Positions 26,903-35,044 are shown, numbered from the stretch's first letter. The stretch: 64,000 bases of DNA from Rudanella paleaurantiibacter (GCF_009184635.1 NZ_WELI01000003.1:186001-250000), one strand, 5' to 3'. Translations and numbers: made by a program. The notes: generated by a model not told the origin, from the letters alone.

Positions 26903-27643
26903 ATGCCTGCTACCCCACTCTACGATACACATGCGCTGGGCGAACTGTCGGTCTGGCAACACCAGATGCGTCAGCCGCCTTCGCTGGCTAACCGGCTCTC
27001 CAAAGGGCTGCAAAACCGGGTTAACCGACTTATTCCCCAACGGGTGCACGACCTGATTACGGGGGCCATCAAACACATGACACGAGCCGTTTTGGCCGGG
27101 TCGGAGTTTACGGCCCCATCGCCCTCGGCCGAAATACGACTCGAACGAAAAGAAGAGGCTGTTCGGAACCGGATCGTATGGTACAAACGGGTGGGCGCGG
27201 CCGAAGGGGGCGTAACCGGCGCGGGAGGAATCTTGCTCGGCCTGGCCGACTTTCCGCTGCTTCTGAGCCTTAAAATGAAGATGCTCTACGACATTGCGGC
27301 CCTGTACGGGTACGACGTGAGCGATTACCGCGAACGGCTCTTTGTACTCCATATTTTCCAGCTCGCGTTTTCGAGCCAAGAGCGCCGACAGGCCGTTTTT
27401 GCCCATATGGAGCAATGGCATGAGTTTGCCGCCACCCTTCCCGATGATATCCATCAGTTCGACTGGCAAACGTTTCAGCAGGAATACCGCGACTATATTG
27501 ACCTCGCCAAACTGCTTCAGCTTGTACCGGGCATTGGGGCCGTGGTGGGCGTGGTGGCCAATTGGCGTCTGCTCGACCAACTGGGCGAAACCGCCATGAT
27601 GGCCTACCGTATGCGTTGGGCGAGCAAGCGGGCTATTGAGTAG
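26903..27643 (+). CDS. EcsC family protein
   Basis: A 246-residue protein. The middle segment GAAEGGVTGAGGILLGLADFP is the diagnostic glycine-rich EcsC motif. It is followed by LLSLKMKMLYDIAALYGYD and a C-terminal hydrophobic stretch, LLQLVPGIGAVVGVVANWRLL. Two hydrophobic segments suggest membrane association. EcsC in Bacillus is encoded with an ABC transporter and acts through an unknown mechanism; here it is not next to such genes. Confidence 0.88.
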   Translation: MPATPLYDTHALGELSVWQHQMRQPPSLANRLSKGLQNRVNRLIPQRVHDLITGAIKHMTRAVLAGSEFTAPSPSAEIRLERKEEAVRNRIVWYKRVGAAEGGVTGAGGILLGLADFPLLLSLKMKMLYDIAALYGYDVSDYRERLFVLHIFQLAFSSQERRQAVFAHMEQWHEFAATLPDDIHQFDWQTFQQEYRDYIDLAKLLQLVPGIGAVVGVVANWRLLDQLGETAMMAYRMRWASKRAIE

Positions 27644-27889
27644 TTAAGGCTGAGGGGCATCGGGCAGGGTATCGCCCACGAGCAGGGCCGCTTCGTGCAC
27701 CAGCTCGGTTGCAACCAGCTCATCCGTAACGGCTTCGATGTACTCATCGATAGCCTCCACGGCTTCATCGGCCAGCAGGGGTTTGTCGGCAGACATACCC
27801 AACAACATCCGGCCTACATAGAGCAGATTGAGCGAAAAACGCAGGGGCGGCAACTGGGCGCTGTGCCGGGTGTTGGGTTCGGTTTCCAT
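27644..27889 (-). CDS. Small hypothetical protein
   Basis: An 81-residue acidic protein, not recognised. It has a central FSLNLLYVGRMLLGMSADK and a C-terminal Glu/Ala-rich helix. It directly abuts the EcsC stop on the opposite strand. It lies 19 bases downstream of the DinB-like gene, so the two are probably one transcript. No signal or membrane segment is seen. Confidence 0.55.
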   Translation of the reverse strand: METEPNTRHSAQLPPLRFSLNLLYVGRMLLGMSADKPLLADEAVEAIDEYIEAVTDELVATELVHEAALLVGDTLPDAPQP

Positions 27890-27908
27890 GGGTACAGAGA
27901 AAACACGG

Positions 27909-28415
27909 TCAGGCCCGCTTCCGTTCGGTCAGCACCCGAACCGTAACGAGCAACTGCCCTAAATGGCGCATAGTGTGCTCAGCCGAATGCACCAGCAAGC
28001 CCAGCACGGTGGAGGGTAAACCCGCCCGACCTACCCCCCGAAACTCGGTGAGTGTACCTTCGTCGGTGGCCCGCAACTGCACCAGCGCCCGGTCGACCTG
28101 CGTATTGAATGCCTCGACCAATTCACCCACCCGAACCGTTTCGTCTGGTTTCCCCTCAGCGGCTAAGTAAGCCAGTTGGTCGGGCGTGAGCCCCTCGGCA
28201 CGGGCGTAGGTGAGCAACCGGTCGAGAACGCCAGTCAGGTGTTGCAGGTGAAACCCAGCGGAGGCCAACCCCGCCGGGCGCTCCCACAACAAACTATCCG
28301 GAAAATCGGCCATCAACTCGTTCAATTCTTCCCGGGCTTGCAAGAGCGCGTGGGCAACCGGCTGGAGAAAGGCCGACACATGGGGTAATGCCCCCCGGAG
28401 CCATACTTCGGGCAT
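27909..28415 (-). CDS. DinB family protein
   Basis: A 168-residue helical protein. The four-helix-bundle pattern of DinB_2 is visible with likely metal-binding His at AGFHLQHLTGVLDRLLTYAR (about residue 59) and LLVHSAEHTMRHLGQLL (about 140-150), where HxxxHxxxH is expected. The family includes thiol transferases and unassigned metal proteins. The specific role is unknown. It is in one probable transcript with the small downstream gene. Confidence 0.82.
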   Translation of the reverse strand: MPEVWLRGALPHVSAFLQPVAHALLQAREELNELMADFPDSLLWERPAGLASAGFHLQHLTGVLDRLLTYARAEGLTPDQLAYLAAEGKPDETVRVGELVEAFNTQVDRALVQLRATDEGTLTEFRGVGRAGLPSTVLGLLVHSAEHTMRHLGQLLVTVRVLTERKRA

Positions 28416-28455
28416 GATGTTCAGTTTTAGAGCAATGTGAATGCGGGTTCAGTAC

Positions 28456-28696
28456 TGGCCATTAGATGTTAGATGTGTTGAGTGATAAGGTTGTTCTCCT
28501 TTTGGCTATCCTGTACAACCACTGCCAGGGTCTTCGACCACTGGCAGGGTTTAGGTTGCTCACTCCATGCCAGTGGTCGAAGACCCTGGCAGTGGTTCCT
28601 TGCGAGAACAACCTTATCACCCAATACAGTTAGACATTAGACCTGACTACAGAATGGTAGTAGGTCTAACGTCTAATGTCCAACATCTAATGTCCA
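28456..28696. mobile_element. Nested inverted-repeat element (MITE-like)
   Basis: A perfect 30-base inverted repeat (28517-28546 and 28568-28597, reading AACCACTGCCAGGGTCTTCG and onward) is flanked by a perfect 16-base pair (GTGATAAGGTTGTTCT at 28482-28497 and its complement at 28605-28620). Outside these are looser copies of ATTAGATGTTAGATG (28461-28475) and its complement (28682-28696). There is no coding capacity. It fills the 368-base gap between the DinB and SDR genes and has the form of a non-autonomous palindromic element. No target-site duplication was identified. Confidence 0.65.
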
Positions 28697-28783
28697 GTTT
28701 AGATTTAGGCTTGCAAGATACTGCTTACTACAAAAACATAGAACAAGTTACCCTCCAGACGGTCGTCTCCGTCCCAGCATTCG

Positions 28784-29818
28784 TCAGACCGTCTGATTAT
28801 TTTTCTGGGCTGCCTGATCCGTCAAAGTTGTCAGCACCGACTGGCTGATGGGTGTTTCCTTACCCGCACCAAATGCCCGTTGGTTACCCTCCAGGCTCGG
28901 AGCCGGGTCGGGCAGTAAGTCGTTGATGAGCGTCAGGGTTTCGGCCATGAGACTGGGCGACAACCCCTGCAAGGCCGTACCCACTTTGGCCATCACGGTC
29001 ACCACCCGCTCGGCCTCGCCATGTCGGCAGGCATCAATAATCTGGCTCGCGCAGTCTTCGGCGCTGGTGGTCAGGCCCGGCAATGAGTCCCCGATTTTAA
29101 ACCAGGCGTACTCTTTTTCGTGCTGCCCTTTCACAATGGCGTTGCGCGGGCTCCCCGTCCGAATCAGACCGGGGCAGATGGTCGTTACGAATATACCGTC
29201 GCGTTTGAGTTCGGCCCGGATACTCTCCGAAAAGCCCACCAACGCAAATTTGCTTGTTACATACGGCGAAAGGTGCGGAGCCGCCACCTTCCCCCCAAAC
29301 GAGGCTACATTGACAATACGGCCCGCCCGACGTTGGCGCATATCGGGCAGTACGGCCTGAATCATGTGGTAAGCCGCCCAAAAATTAGTCGCCAGCGCAT
29401 CTTGGTAGTCTTCTTCGGCCGCATTGGCAAACGGCGTGACCATAATAACCCCGGCATTGTTAATCAGCACATCGACCGCCCCCCCATCGGCGCGGGCTGC
29501 CGATACGAAAGCCGTAATATCCGCTTTGTCGGTCAGGTCACATTCGTAGGTAAACACCCGGCCACCCTGTTGCTCCAGCTCGGTTCGGGCGCGGTCGAGT
29601 TCGTAGGGGTCACGGGCACAGATCGACAGGTGCGCGCCCTCGGCTACCAGCTGACGGGCCAGAACCAGGCCCAGCCCCCTCGACCCACCCGTGATGATGA
29701 CGTGCTTACCGGCAAAGTCGATCTTACGGCTCTGACGCATCACGGCCCGACTGGCCAGTACGGCCCCGAGGCCCGCCAGGCCCCAAAGCAGGGCTGTCTT
29801 GTTGGAGGATAATGCCAT
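28784..29818 (-). CDS. Short-chain dehydrogenase/reductase with N-terminal membrane segment
   Basis: About 344 residues from ATG 29818; an in-frame ATG at 29857 adds 13 residues. The N-terminal hydrophobic stretch (ALLWGLAGLGAVLASRAV) may anchor it. Cofactor motif VIITGGSRGLGLVLA (TGxxxGxG) is followed by LINNAGVI. The catalytic Ser lies in VNVASFGG, and YVTSKFALVG gives YxxxK. The C-terminal tail (~60 residues) is longer than the 250-residue classical SDR. Substrate unknown. A 16-base palindrome (29875-29890) sits upstream and may be an operator. Confidence 0.85.
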   Translation of the reverse strand: MALSSNKTALLWGLAGLGAVLASRAVMRQSRKIDFAGKHVIITGGSRGLGLVLARQLVAEGAHLSICARDPYELDRARTELEQQGGRVFTYECDLTDKADITAFVSAARADGGAVDVLINNAGVIMVTPFANAAEEDYQDALATNFWAAYHMIQAVLPDMRQRRAGRIVNVASFGGKVAAPHLSPYVTSKFALVGFSESIRAELKRDGIFVTTICPGLIRTGSPRNAIVKGQHEKEYAWFKIGDSLPGLTTSAEDCASQIIDACRHGEAERVVTVMAKVGTALQGLSPSLMAETLTLINDLLPDPAPSLEGNQRAFGAGKETPISQSVLTTLTDQAAQKNNQTV

Positions 29819-29874
29819 ACGAATAGAGGAGTTAGTGTACGACTCCAACCCCGGCATCAGGCTATTGTTTGCTT

Positions 29875-29890
29875 TTCCGTACGTACGGAA
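29875..29890. promoter_or_regulatory. 16-bp perfect palindrome, possible operator
   Basis: TTCCGTACGTACGGAA lies 57 bases upstream of the SDR start. This is a plausible dimeric regulator site (inference). Half-sites TTCCGTAC also occur around the integrase promoter at 48868-48916. Confidence 0.45.
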
Positions 29891-29940
29891 CCGGGCAGGC
29901 TATACAGTAAAATTATGGCCCATGATGTTAACAGTACGGT

Positions 29941-29948
29941 TATATTTG
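29941..29948 (+). promoter_or_regulatory. Bacteroidota-type -7 element TATATTTG
   Basis: An exact TAnnTTTG match, 120 bases before the start of the secreted protein gene at 30069. No clear -33 element is seen. Confidence 0.35.
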
Positions 29949-30068
29949 CCACCAACACGCTCGATTCATCCCGATCAATCCCGCCTGTCGAGGTATCATC
30001 CATCCTGATGAAACCCACCCGGTTATGGACTACGAGCGATGAATTGACCAACTATTCTGTACGTCTGA

Positions 30069-30842
30069 ATGAAAAAAATCATGTTAGCCCTGTGCGCTTT
30101 ACTGAGCATACAGGCTTACGCGCAAGGCCCCGTCTCGACCCGTATCCGGAGCGGCCTCGATGTCGGGTTTGCGTTTAAAAAAGATAATTACGCCCCATCG
30201 CTCACGTATTTTCAGCTGATGAACATCGGCCGAAACAAAGTAATTTCGGTCGGCTGGACTTCCCGGCTGGCCAAGTTTTACGGCGACAATCTGAACCTGT
30301 ACACGGCCCCGGCCAGCCTTACCCGCGGCAAAACGGGTTTCGAAGCGCTGGGCGCACCACTTACCCCGGCTACTATCGATACGGCCCGGTTCGATTTCAT
30401 CACCAACACCTCGCTCAATTTCGGAATCCGGGTACAGGTGCAGCTTGGCCCTGTTGAACTGGGCGGCAGCGCCGACCTTTTCGGCCTGACGTTCGGTAAA
30501 ACCCGCGTAGGGCGCATGATTGCCTCGGCCGGTGCGTATAAGGTGGAGAGTAGCCGCGCCGGCGTCGACTCGCTCGTGTACTTTACAGGCGATAACCGCT
30601 TGCAGTCGTTTAAACCAACGCGGGGTAGTGTACGCCTGCTGGGCGACAATGATATTGGCAACCTGGCCGCTGAACTGTACGCCCGCGTTCGGGTAGGACA
30701 ACGGCTCAGTATCAAAGGCGGCTACCAGTGGCAAACGGCCGAGATGAGCCTCCGCGACATCCGCCCCATCGACGGCAACCGCCGTTTCCGCCATCGCACC
30801 GGTATGCCCTTCGTCGCAGTAACGTTTCCGTTTTTTAATTAA
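30069..30842 (+). CDS. Secreted hypothetical protein, probable outer-membrane protein
   Basis: A 257-residue protein, not recognised. The signal peptide (MKKIMLALCALLSIQAYAQ) is clear. The mature part alternates short amphipathic strands and ends in an aromatic-rich strand (FVAVTFPFFN), as outer-membrane beta-barrels do. It has no Cys. It may be a small porin-like barrel of 8-12 strands; this is inference from composition only. It stands alone, with a palindromic element starting at its stop codon. Confidence 0.65.
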   Translation: MKKIMLALCALLSIQAYAQGPVSTRIRSGLDVGFAFKKDNYAPSLTYFQLMNIGRNKVISVGWTSRLAKFYGDNLNLYTAPASLTRGKTGFEALGAPLTPATIDTARFDFITNTSLNFGIRVQVQLGPVELGGSADLFGLTFGKTRVGRMIASAGAYKVESSRAGVDSLVYFTGDNRLQSFKPTRGSVRLLGDNDIGNLAAELYARVRVGQRLSIKGGYQWQTAEMSLRDIRPIDGNRRFRHRTGMPFVAVTFPFFN

Positions 30843-31005
30843 CGTGAGTTATAGATAATACGCACCTCTAAATCTCTGTTCTACAAGTAGTTACTGACGT
30901 TTGTACCTTCGACAGGCTCAGGCTGACGGGCAGCTCACAAGTTTGCGGTCAGCCTGAGCCTGTCGAAGGCCCTGGCGTTAGCCATTATGTATAATTCACG
31001 TTAAT
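30838..31005. mobile_element. Palindromic element with TTAACGTGAGTTAT ends
   Basis: Outer arms ATTAACGTGAGTTATAGATA (30838 onward) and its near-complement ending at 31005 flank an inner perfect 22-base inverted repeat (30906-30927 and 30948-30969, core TTCGACAGGCTCAGGCTGAC). A related single end recurs at 39699-39721. The stop codon of the preceding gene lies in the left end. It is non-coding and MITE-like. Confidence 0.65.
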
Positions 31006-31013
31006 TAAAGAGA

Positions 31014-31066
31014 AAAGGAGTAAGGGGAGGAAAGTGCTAATAACCTTCACCTCCCCTTACTCCTTT
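31014..31066. terminator. Long hairpin downstream of the alpha-E gene
   Basis: AAAGGAGTAAGGGGAGG (31014-31030) pairs perfectly with CCTCCCCTTACTCCTTT (31050-31066). It lies 30 bases past the stop of the minus-strand alpha-E gene, in position to be its terminator. Confidence 0.65.
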
Positions 31067-31096
31067 CCTCCTTTTCTCCCTCTACTCCTTTCTCAA

Positions 31097-32056
31097 CTAT
31101 TCCACCGGCTTCAGGTCGAAGTACGTTTCGTAGATCGCGTTGCCGACTTCGTTGCAGCGAGTCTGGAAACGGTCGAGATATTGGTGGAGTCCGGTTTTAA
31201 GAATATCCGTAGTCTCGGTGAATTCAATTTCGGCCCGGAGCTTACTCATCATACGCTCGGCCGGATTGGTGTAGCCGTTGGCCGCGTTGTTCGATGAGAT
31301 TTCGTAGAGCGACAGCTCGGCCTGCCGGATGCAGTGCGCCACCGCCCGCGGAAAGAGCTTATCGAGAATCAGGAAATTAATAATGTTTTCGGGGGTCAGA
31401 TGCCGGTGCTGCTGCCGGTACATATTGTAGGCCGACACCGACTTGAGCACCGACGACCAGATCATCAGGTCGAGCGTTGAGCCGTCTTCGTCTTCGGGGA
31501 AGAGCGTAAAGTACTTCACATCCAGAAACCGCGACGTTTTGTCGGCCCGCTCCAGAAACCGGCCCAGCCGCCCGAAATGCCAGGCTTCGTTGCGGGTCAC
31601 GGTAGCGTCGATCACCCCATAAAATAACTGCGTGCCGTTGCGGACATCGGCCAGAAAATCCTGCATCCGGTTTTGCGGCCAATCGGTATGCTGGCTACCG
31701 GCATCGCGCACCATCAGGTACAACTGATTCAGGTTTTCCCACATCTCTTTCGAGATGGTTTCGCGCACGGTGCGGGCGTTTTCGCGGGCGTTGCTCAACG
31801 ACGATACAATCGAGTTGGGGTTGCGCTTGTCAAACGTCAGGAACTCGATTACGTTCTCGCGCGAAGGCTCCGTGAAGTACTGGTAAAACAGGTAGTTGTC
31901 GGCCGTAGCGATCAACAAAGGCTCCCACTGCTGCGCTACGTTGGGGGGCAAATCGAGAGCCAGATTGAAATTAACGCTCATAAACCGGGCGTAATTTTCG
32001 GCCCGCTCCATGTAGCGGTTCATCCAGTAGATAGAGTTGGCAACGCGGCTAAGCAT
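31097..32056 (-). CDS. Alpha-E domain-containing protein (DUF403)
   Basis: A 319-residue, predicted all-helical protein. It opens with MLSRVANSIYWMNRYMERAE, the canonical alpha-E start. Also seen are QLYLMVRDAGSQHTDWPQNR, FGRLGRFLERADKTSRFLD and VAHCIRQAELSLYEIS. The length fits the family. Alpha-E genes usually sit beside a circularly permuted ATP-grasp gene and a transglutaminase gene in peptide-synthesis-like clusters. Neither partner is adjacent here, so it is an orphan or its partners lie elsewhere. Confidence 0.9.
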   Translation of the reverse strand: MLSRVANSIYWMNRYMERAENYARFMSVNFNLALDLPPNVAQQWEPLLIATADNYLFYQYFTEPSRENVIEFLTFDKRNPNSIVSSLSNARENARTVRETISKEMWENLNQLYLMVRDAGSQHTDWPQNRMQDFLADVRNGTQLFYGVIDATVTRNEAWHFGRLGRFLERADKTSRFLDVKYFTLFPEDEDGSTLDLMIWSSVLKSVSAYNMYRQQHRHLTPENIINFLILDKLFPRAVAHCIRQAELSLYEISSNNAANGYTNPAERMMSKLRAEIEFTETTDILKTGLHQYLDRFQTRCNEVGNAIYETYFDLKPVE

Positions 32057-32062
32057 AATTTT

Positions 32063-32099
32063 AATGAGTGAATGAGCGATTGAGTGAATGAGCGAATGG
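32063..32099. repeat. GAGTGAATGAGCG family repeat, site 1 left arm
   Basis: AATGAGTGAATGAGCGATTG and following bases form a 14-base double unit (GAGTGAATGAGCGAT / TGAGTGAATGAGCGA). The complementary right arm lies at 32175-32210. Confidence 0.75.
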
Positions 32100-32174
32100 C
32101 GTCAGTAAACTCATCTTTCCGACAAACGTTTCCTCTAATTTGAGCAAATAAAGCATAAAAAGCGGCTTTTCAAG

Positions 32175-32210
32175 CATTCACTCAATTGCTCATTCACCAA
32201 TTCACTCATT
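32175..32210. repeat. GAGTGAATGAGCG family repeat, site 1 right arm
   Basis: CATTCACTCAATTGCTCATT followed by CACCAATTCACTCATT is complementary to 32063-32099. It overlaps the stop of the radical SAM gene at 32202, so part of the repeat is used as coding sequence. Confidence 0.75.
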
Positions 32211-33305
32211 AAATTGGGCCCACACCTTGGTGCCTTCGGTGCAGTTTTTACACATCTCGATCTCAGAGCGAGAGCGGAGGAGTGTTTGCCGGAAGTTGGT
32301 GTAGGCCGGGCTTTGCCAAAGTTCCCGGAACGATTGCTGCTGTAAATCGCCCAGCCGATGGTGGGCGTCTTTGTCGAAACAGCATGGCACCACCAGCCCG
32401 TCCCAGGTAATCACGCACGAATGCCACATTTTCCAGCAGTGGTTGTCCATACCGCTCTTAATCCGGTAGGTGCCGTCGGGTTGCGGGGCATAGCGGCTGT
32501 ACTGGTCGAGGGTCGGAATGAGGTCATTGCCCTGCTCGTAATCGTAGATTTGGGCCGTTTTTAAGGCTACCTCGTCCACACCCAATTCACGGGCCAGCTG
32601 CCGTACCTCGGCAATCTGATGCTCGTTGGGCCGCACCACCAGAAACTGAAACACGATATGGGGCGTACGCGATTTGAGTTCTTTTTTCCAGCGAACAATC
32701 TGCCGCGTGCCTTCGATTACTTTCTCAAGCTTACCCCCTACCCGATACTGCTGATACACCTCCTGCGTGGTTCCGTCGATGCTGATAATGAGCCGATCAA
32801 GTCCCGACTCCACCGTTTTGCGGGCGTTGGCTTCGGTCAGGTAATGGGCATTAGTACTGGTAGCCGTGTAAATGTTGCGGTCGGCCGCGTAACGCACCAG
32901 TTCCAGAAACTGCGGGTGCAGGTAGGGCTCACCCTGGAAGTAAAAAATGAGGTAAAGCAGGGTTTCGTGCAGCTCGTCGATGGTGCGTTTGTACAGCTCC
33001 TCGCCGAGCATACCCGTGGGTCTGGTAAAGGAGCGTAGGCCGCTGGGGCACTCCGGGCAGCGCAGGTTGCAGGAGGTTGTGGGCTCAAACGAAATCGACA
33101 TGGGTAACCCCCACGCTTCGGCACGGCCCGTCTGGCGCGACCGGTAGTAACTGGCCAGCACGTTGAGCGCGTTGCCCACCCGCCGGGGTGTCAGCTTCGA
33201 CAGGAAGTTTAGGCCATCACGCAGGTTCCCGCCCAGAAAATCACTTCTCGAAAAAAGCTTAGTCACACGTTCAGCAAGGGCAATTGGCTTCGATTTATTG
33301 TGCAC
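32202..33305 (-). CDS. Radical SAM/SPASM domain protein
   Basis: About 367 residues from GTG 33305; no ATG is available before the cluster. The [4Fe-4S] cysteines lie in TTSCNLRCPECPSG (CxxxCxxC), with the radical SAM barrel after it (IISIDGTTQEVYQQYRVGG). The C-terminal SPASM-like Cys cluster includes CWKMWHSCVI, VVPCCFDKD and EMCKNCTEG, which would bind auxiliary clusters. Family members modify peptides or are uncharacterised. Its start overlaps by 11 bases a 60-63-residue gene, so the small protein and this enzyme are translationally coupled. Confidence 0.88.
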   Translation of the reverse strand: MHNKSKPIALAERVTKLFSRSDFLGGNLRDGLNFLSKLTPRRVGNALNVLASYYRSRQTGRAEAWGLPMSISFEPTTSCNLRCPECPSGLRSFTRPTGMLGEELYKRTIDELHETLLYLIFYFQGEPYLHPQFLELVRYAADRNIYTATSTNAHYLTEANARKTVESGLDRLIISIDGTTQEVYQQYRVGGKLEKVIEGTRQIVRWKKELKSRTPHIVFQFLVVRPNEHQIAEVRQLARELGVDEVALKTAQIYDYEQGNDLIPTLDQYSRYAPQPDGTYRIKSGMDNHCWKMWHSCVITWDGLVVPCCFDKDAHHRLGDLQQQSFRELWQSPAYTNFRQTLLRSRSEIEMCKNCTEGTKVWAQFNE

Positions 33306-33477
33306 GAAGTGTAGTTTGAATTTGCGAACTCAATTCGGGAATTTCATTCATAAGCACATCCCAAACGATTGAATAGTTCACACCGATTGTCGACGTATCC
33401 CGAATGGCAATAAGCTCCATGGTCGCCAAGTCTTTTAACAGCCCGGCCGCTTTAGGATTCAATATCTCTATTCCCAT
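33295..33477 (-). CDS. Small protein overlapping the radical SAM gene
   Basis: A 60-residue protein from ATG 33477 (MGIEILNPKAAGLLKDLA), or 63 residues from ATG 33486. The earlier start leaves only 4 bases to a TAGATTTG -7 element, so the later one is more plausible. It resembles Bacteroidota small proteins of the form IEILNPKAxxLLxDL, usually listed as hypothetical or antitoxin-like. It is acidic, with no Cys and no signal. The 11-base overlap with a radical SAM/SPASM gene makes a modified-peptide precursor role conceivable, but the sequence lacks a clear Gly-Gly leader or core pattern. Confidence 0.6.
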   Translation of the reverse strand: MGIEILNPKAAGLLKDLATMELIAIRDTSTIGVNYSIVWDVLMNEIPELSSQIQTTLRAQ

Positions 33478-33490
33478 CGTGTACATATAC

Positions 33491-33498
33491 CAAATCTA
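33491..33498 (-). promoter_or_regulatory. Bacteroidota-type -7 element TAGATTTG
   Basis: An exact TAnnTTTG match read on the minus strand, 13 bases before ATG 33477. It would drive the small gene and the radical SAM gene as one transcript. Confidence 0.5.
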
Positions 33499-33554
33499 AT
33501 CAATAATCGGAGCATTTGGTTTAAAACTACCTCGCCAACGCCCCTGGCCAATAT

Positions 33555-34016
33555 CTACCCATCGGTCAGGATACGGTTTTTTAATTTTCGCAGCATTCCT
33601 TTTTGTAACCCGATAATGTGATCAACCTGCACGTTGTCTTTGAAAACCAGTATTTGTGGAAAAACATCGTTTTTTTTCTTCAGCCTGTACCCAAGCGTGA
33701 CATTCGAAAAAGTAGGATACTTTTCAGCGGTTTGCCCCATGTATTTCGCCAGACTGTCGCGGGGTTGATCCATGATCAGAATTATGTCCGCTTTTACCCG
33801 ACACTCGTGCAGGCTATCCAATCGGTCAATCAGATACTTTGAGTAGCCACACCCGAGCCCACCGTACAGAACAACGGTGTATTTTTTTCGGGTTTCGAGC
33901 CAATCAGCATGGGGTTTGACAAGGGCGCGCTGATCTAAATCTGGAAACGAATTCTGGCCATACAAACGGCCCGAAAAAGCAAGAAGCAGCAAGAAGAGAC
34001 AGTTCGTTAATCTCAT
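33555..34016 (-). CDS. Secreted thioredoxin-fold-like protein
   Basis: A 153-residue protein with a signal peptide (MRLTNCLFLLLLAFSGRLYG, then Q). KYTVVLYGGLGCGYSKYLID resembles a thioredoxin beta1-alpha1 region in which CxxC is reduced to CGYS, with a single Cys at that site. FPQILVFKDNVQVDHIIGLQ looks like the cis-Pro strand and following turn. This suggests a thioredoxin-like, possibly non-redox, periplasmic protein. The assignment is weak and from pattern only. Confidence 0.6.
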   Translation of the reverse strand: MRLTNCLFLLLLAFSGRLYGQNSFPDLDQRALVKPHADWLETRKKYTVVLYGGLGCGYSKYLIDRLDSLHECRVKADIILIMDQPRDSLAKYMGQTAEKYPTFSNVTLGYRLKKKNDVFPQILVFKDNVQVDHIIGLQKGMLRKLKNRILTDG

Positions 34017-34099
34017 ATCTACTCACTGTTAAGAAGGTCGAAACGTTTTACAAGTTAGCGAAGAGTACAGCACAATTTGCTAATACACTTCCCCATCTT

Positions 34100-35005
34100 T
34101 TACTTCGCCGGGTTTGTGTAAAAGTCGTAGGTAGCCTTCGCGATGTCGGCAATCAGTTTCTCGTTGGTGGCCTCGTTCTCTTTGGAATCGGTCACAAAAA
34201 CGCTGATGATTACGAACTCTCCGTTGGGCAGAAATAGGAGACCGATGTCGTTGGTAGCGGCCGTTAACCCCTCTTTGTTCGTACCCGACGAACCCGTTTT
34301 GTGCGCCACCACCGTACCGGCAGGCAAACGGCCTTTCAACCGGTTGACACCCGTGCCCGTTTCGCGCAGAGTTTGCCAAATAAAGTCGTAACTACGCTTA
34401 GAAAGCCGTTTACCGGCGGGGTCATAAAAGATTTGTAGTGTTTTGCTGGCGGCTTTGGGGGTGGTCCAGTTCTGAAACATATTGTCCCACTCGGCCTGCA
34501 TTTCTTTCTCGGCAAACCGGATAGCAATCTCTTCAACGCCATTTTCTTTGATGTACGTCTCTACCGCTTTTGGGGAACCCAGCAGCCGAATCAACACATC
34601 GCAAGCCACGTTATCGCTCTGAGAAACCGCGTACTGAATGAGCCTGGCAATGGTAAACAGGCCCCCGTTCGGGTTCTCGTCGCGGAGTGGACTCCATAAA
34701 TCGGGCACCAGGTCGGCTTTCCGCACCTCCACGGTTTGGTCCAGCGTAAACCGCCCCTTGTCAACTTGCGACAGCACGGCCAATCCAATATGTAGCTTAA
34801 ACACGCTCTGCAAAGGGCAACGCCGGTCGCCGTTCAGCGACAGGGTGTCTTTCCCGTCGTTGGCGATGATGGAAACCCCCACCACGGCCTTTTTATCCGC
34901 GACAATCTGCTGAATTTCGGCCCGCAACAGGTCTGTATTCCGGCCAGATGTCTGGCAACCGAACACCGCCCAAAGAAAAAAGGCAACGATGAGTACCTGT
35001 TTCAT
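34100..35005 (-). CDS. bla: Class A beta-lactamase, subclass A2-like
   Basis: A 301-residue protein with a lipoprotein-type signal (FFLWAVFGC, lipidated Cys about residue 17). Catalytic motifs in order: S67-V-F-K70, SDN at 130-132, a Glu near residue 166 in FAEKEMQAEWDN followed by QNW, and K236-T-G-S. The Glu region and the QNW segment match the Bacteroidota A2 group (PER/VEB/CfxA/CepA kin) rather than TEM/SHV. It would hydrolyse beta-lactams in the periplasm. No resistance island or insertion sequence is adjacent, so it looks resident. Spectrum cannot be read from sequence. Confidence 0.9.
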   Translation of the reverse strand: MKQVLIVAFFLWAVFGCQTSGRNTDLLRAEIQQIVADKKAVVGVSIIANDGKDTLSLNGDRRCPLQSVFKLHIGLAVLSQVDKGRFTLDQTVEVRKADLVPDLWSPLRDENPNGGLFTIARLIQYAVSQSDNVACDVLIRLLGSPKAVETYIKENGVEEIAIRFAEKEMQAEWDNMFQNWTTPKAASKTLQIFYDPAGKRLSKRSYDFIWQTLRETGTGVNRLKGRLPAGTVVAHKTGSSGTNKEGLTAATNDIGLLFLPNGEFVIISVFVTDSKENEATNEKLIADIAKATYDFYTNPAK

Positions 35006-35044
35006 GAAATGGCTGGAGGATGCAGGGTTGAAACGCGTGGCGCT

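Noticed and set aside
28456-28696. Possible CRISPR-like array
   Set aside because: The repeats are inverted and nested around one centre, not regularly spaced direct repeats with unique spacers. No cas genes are in the window.
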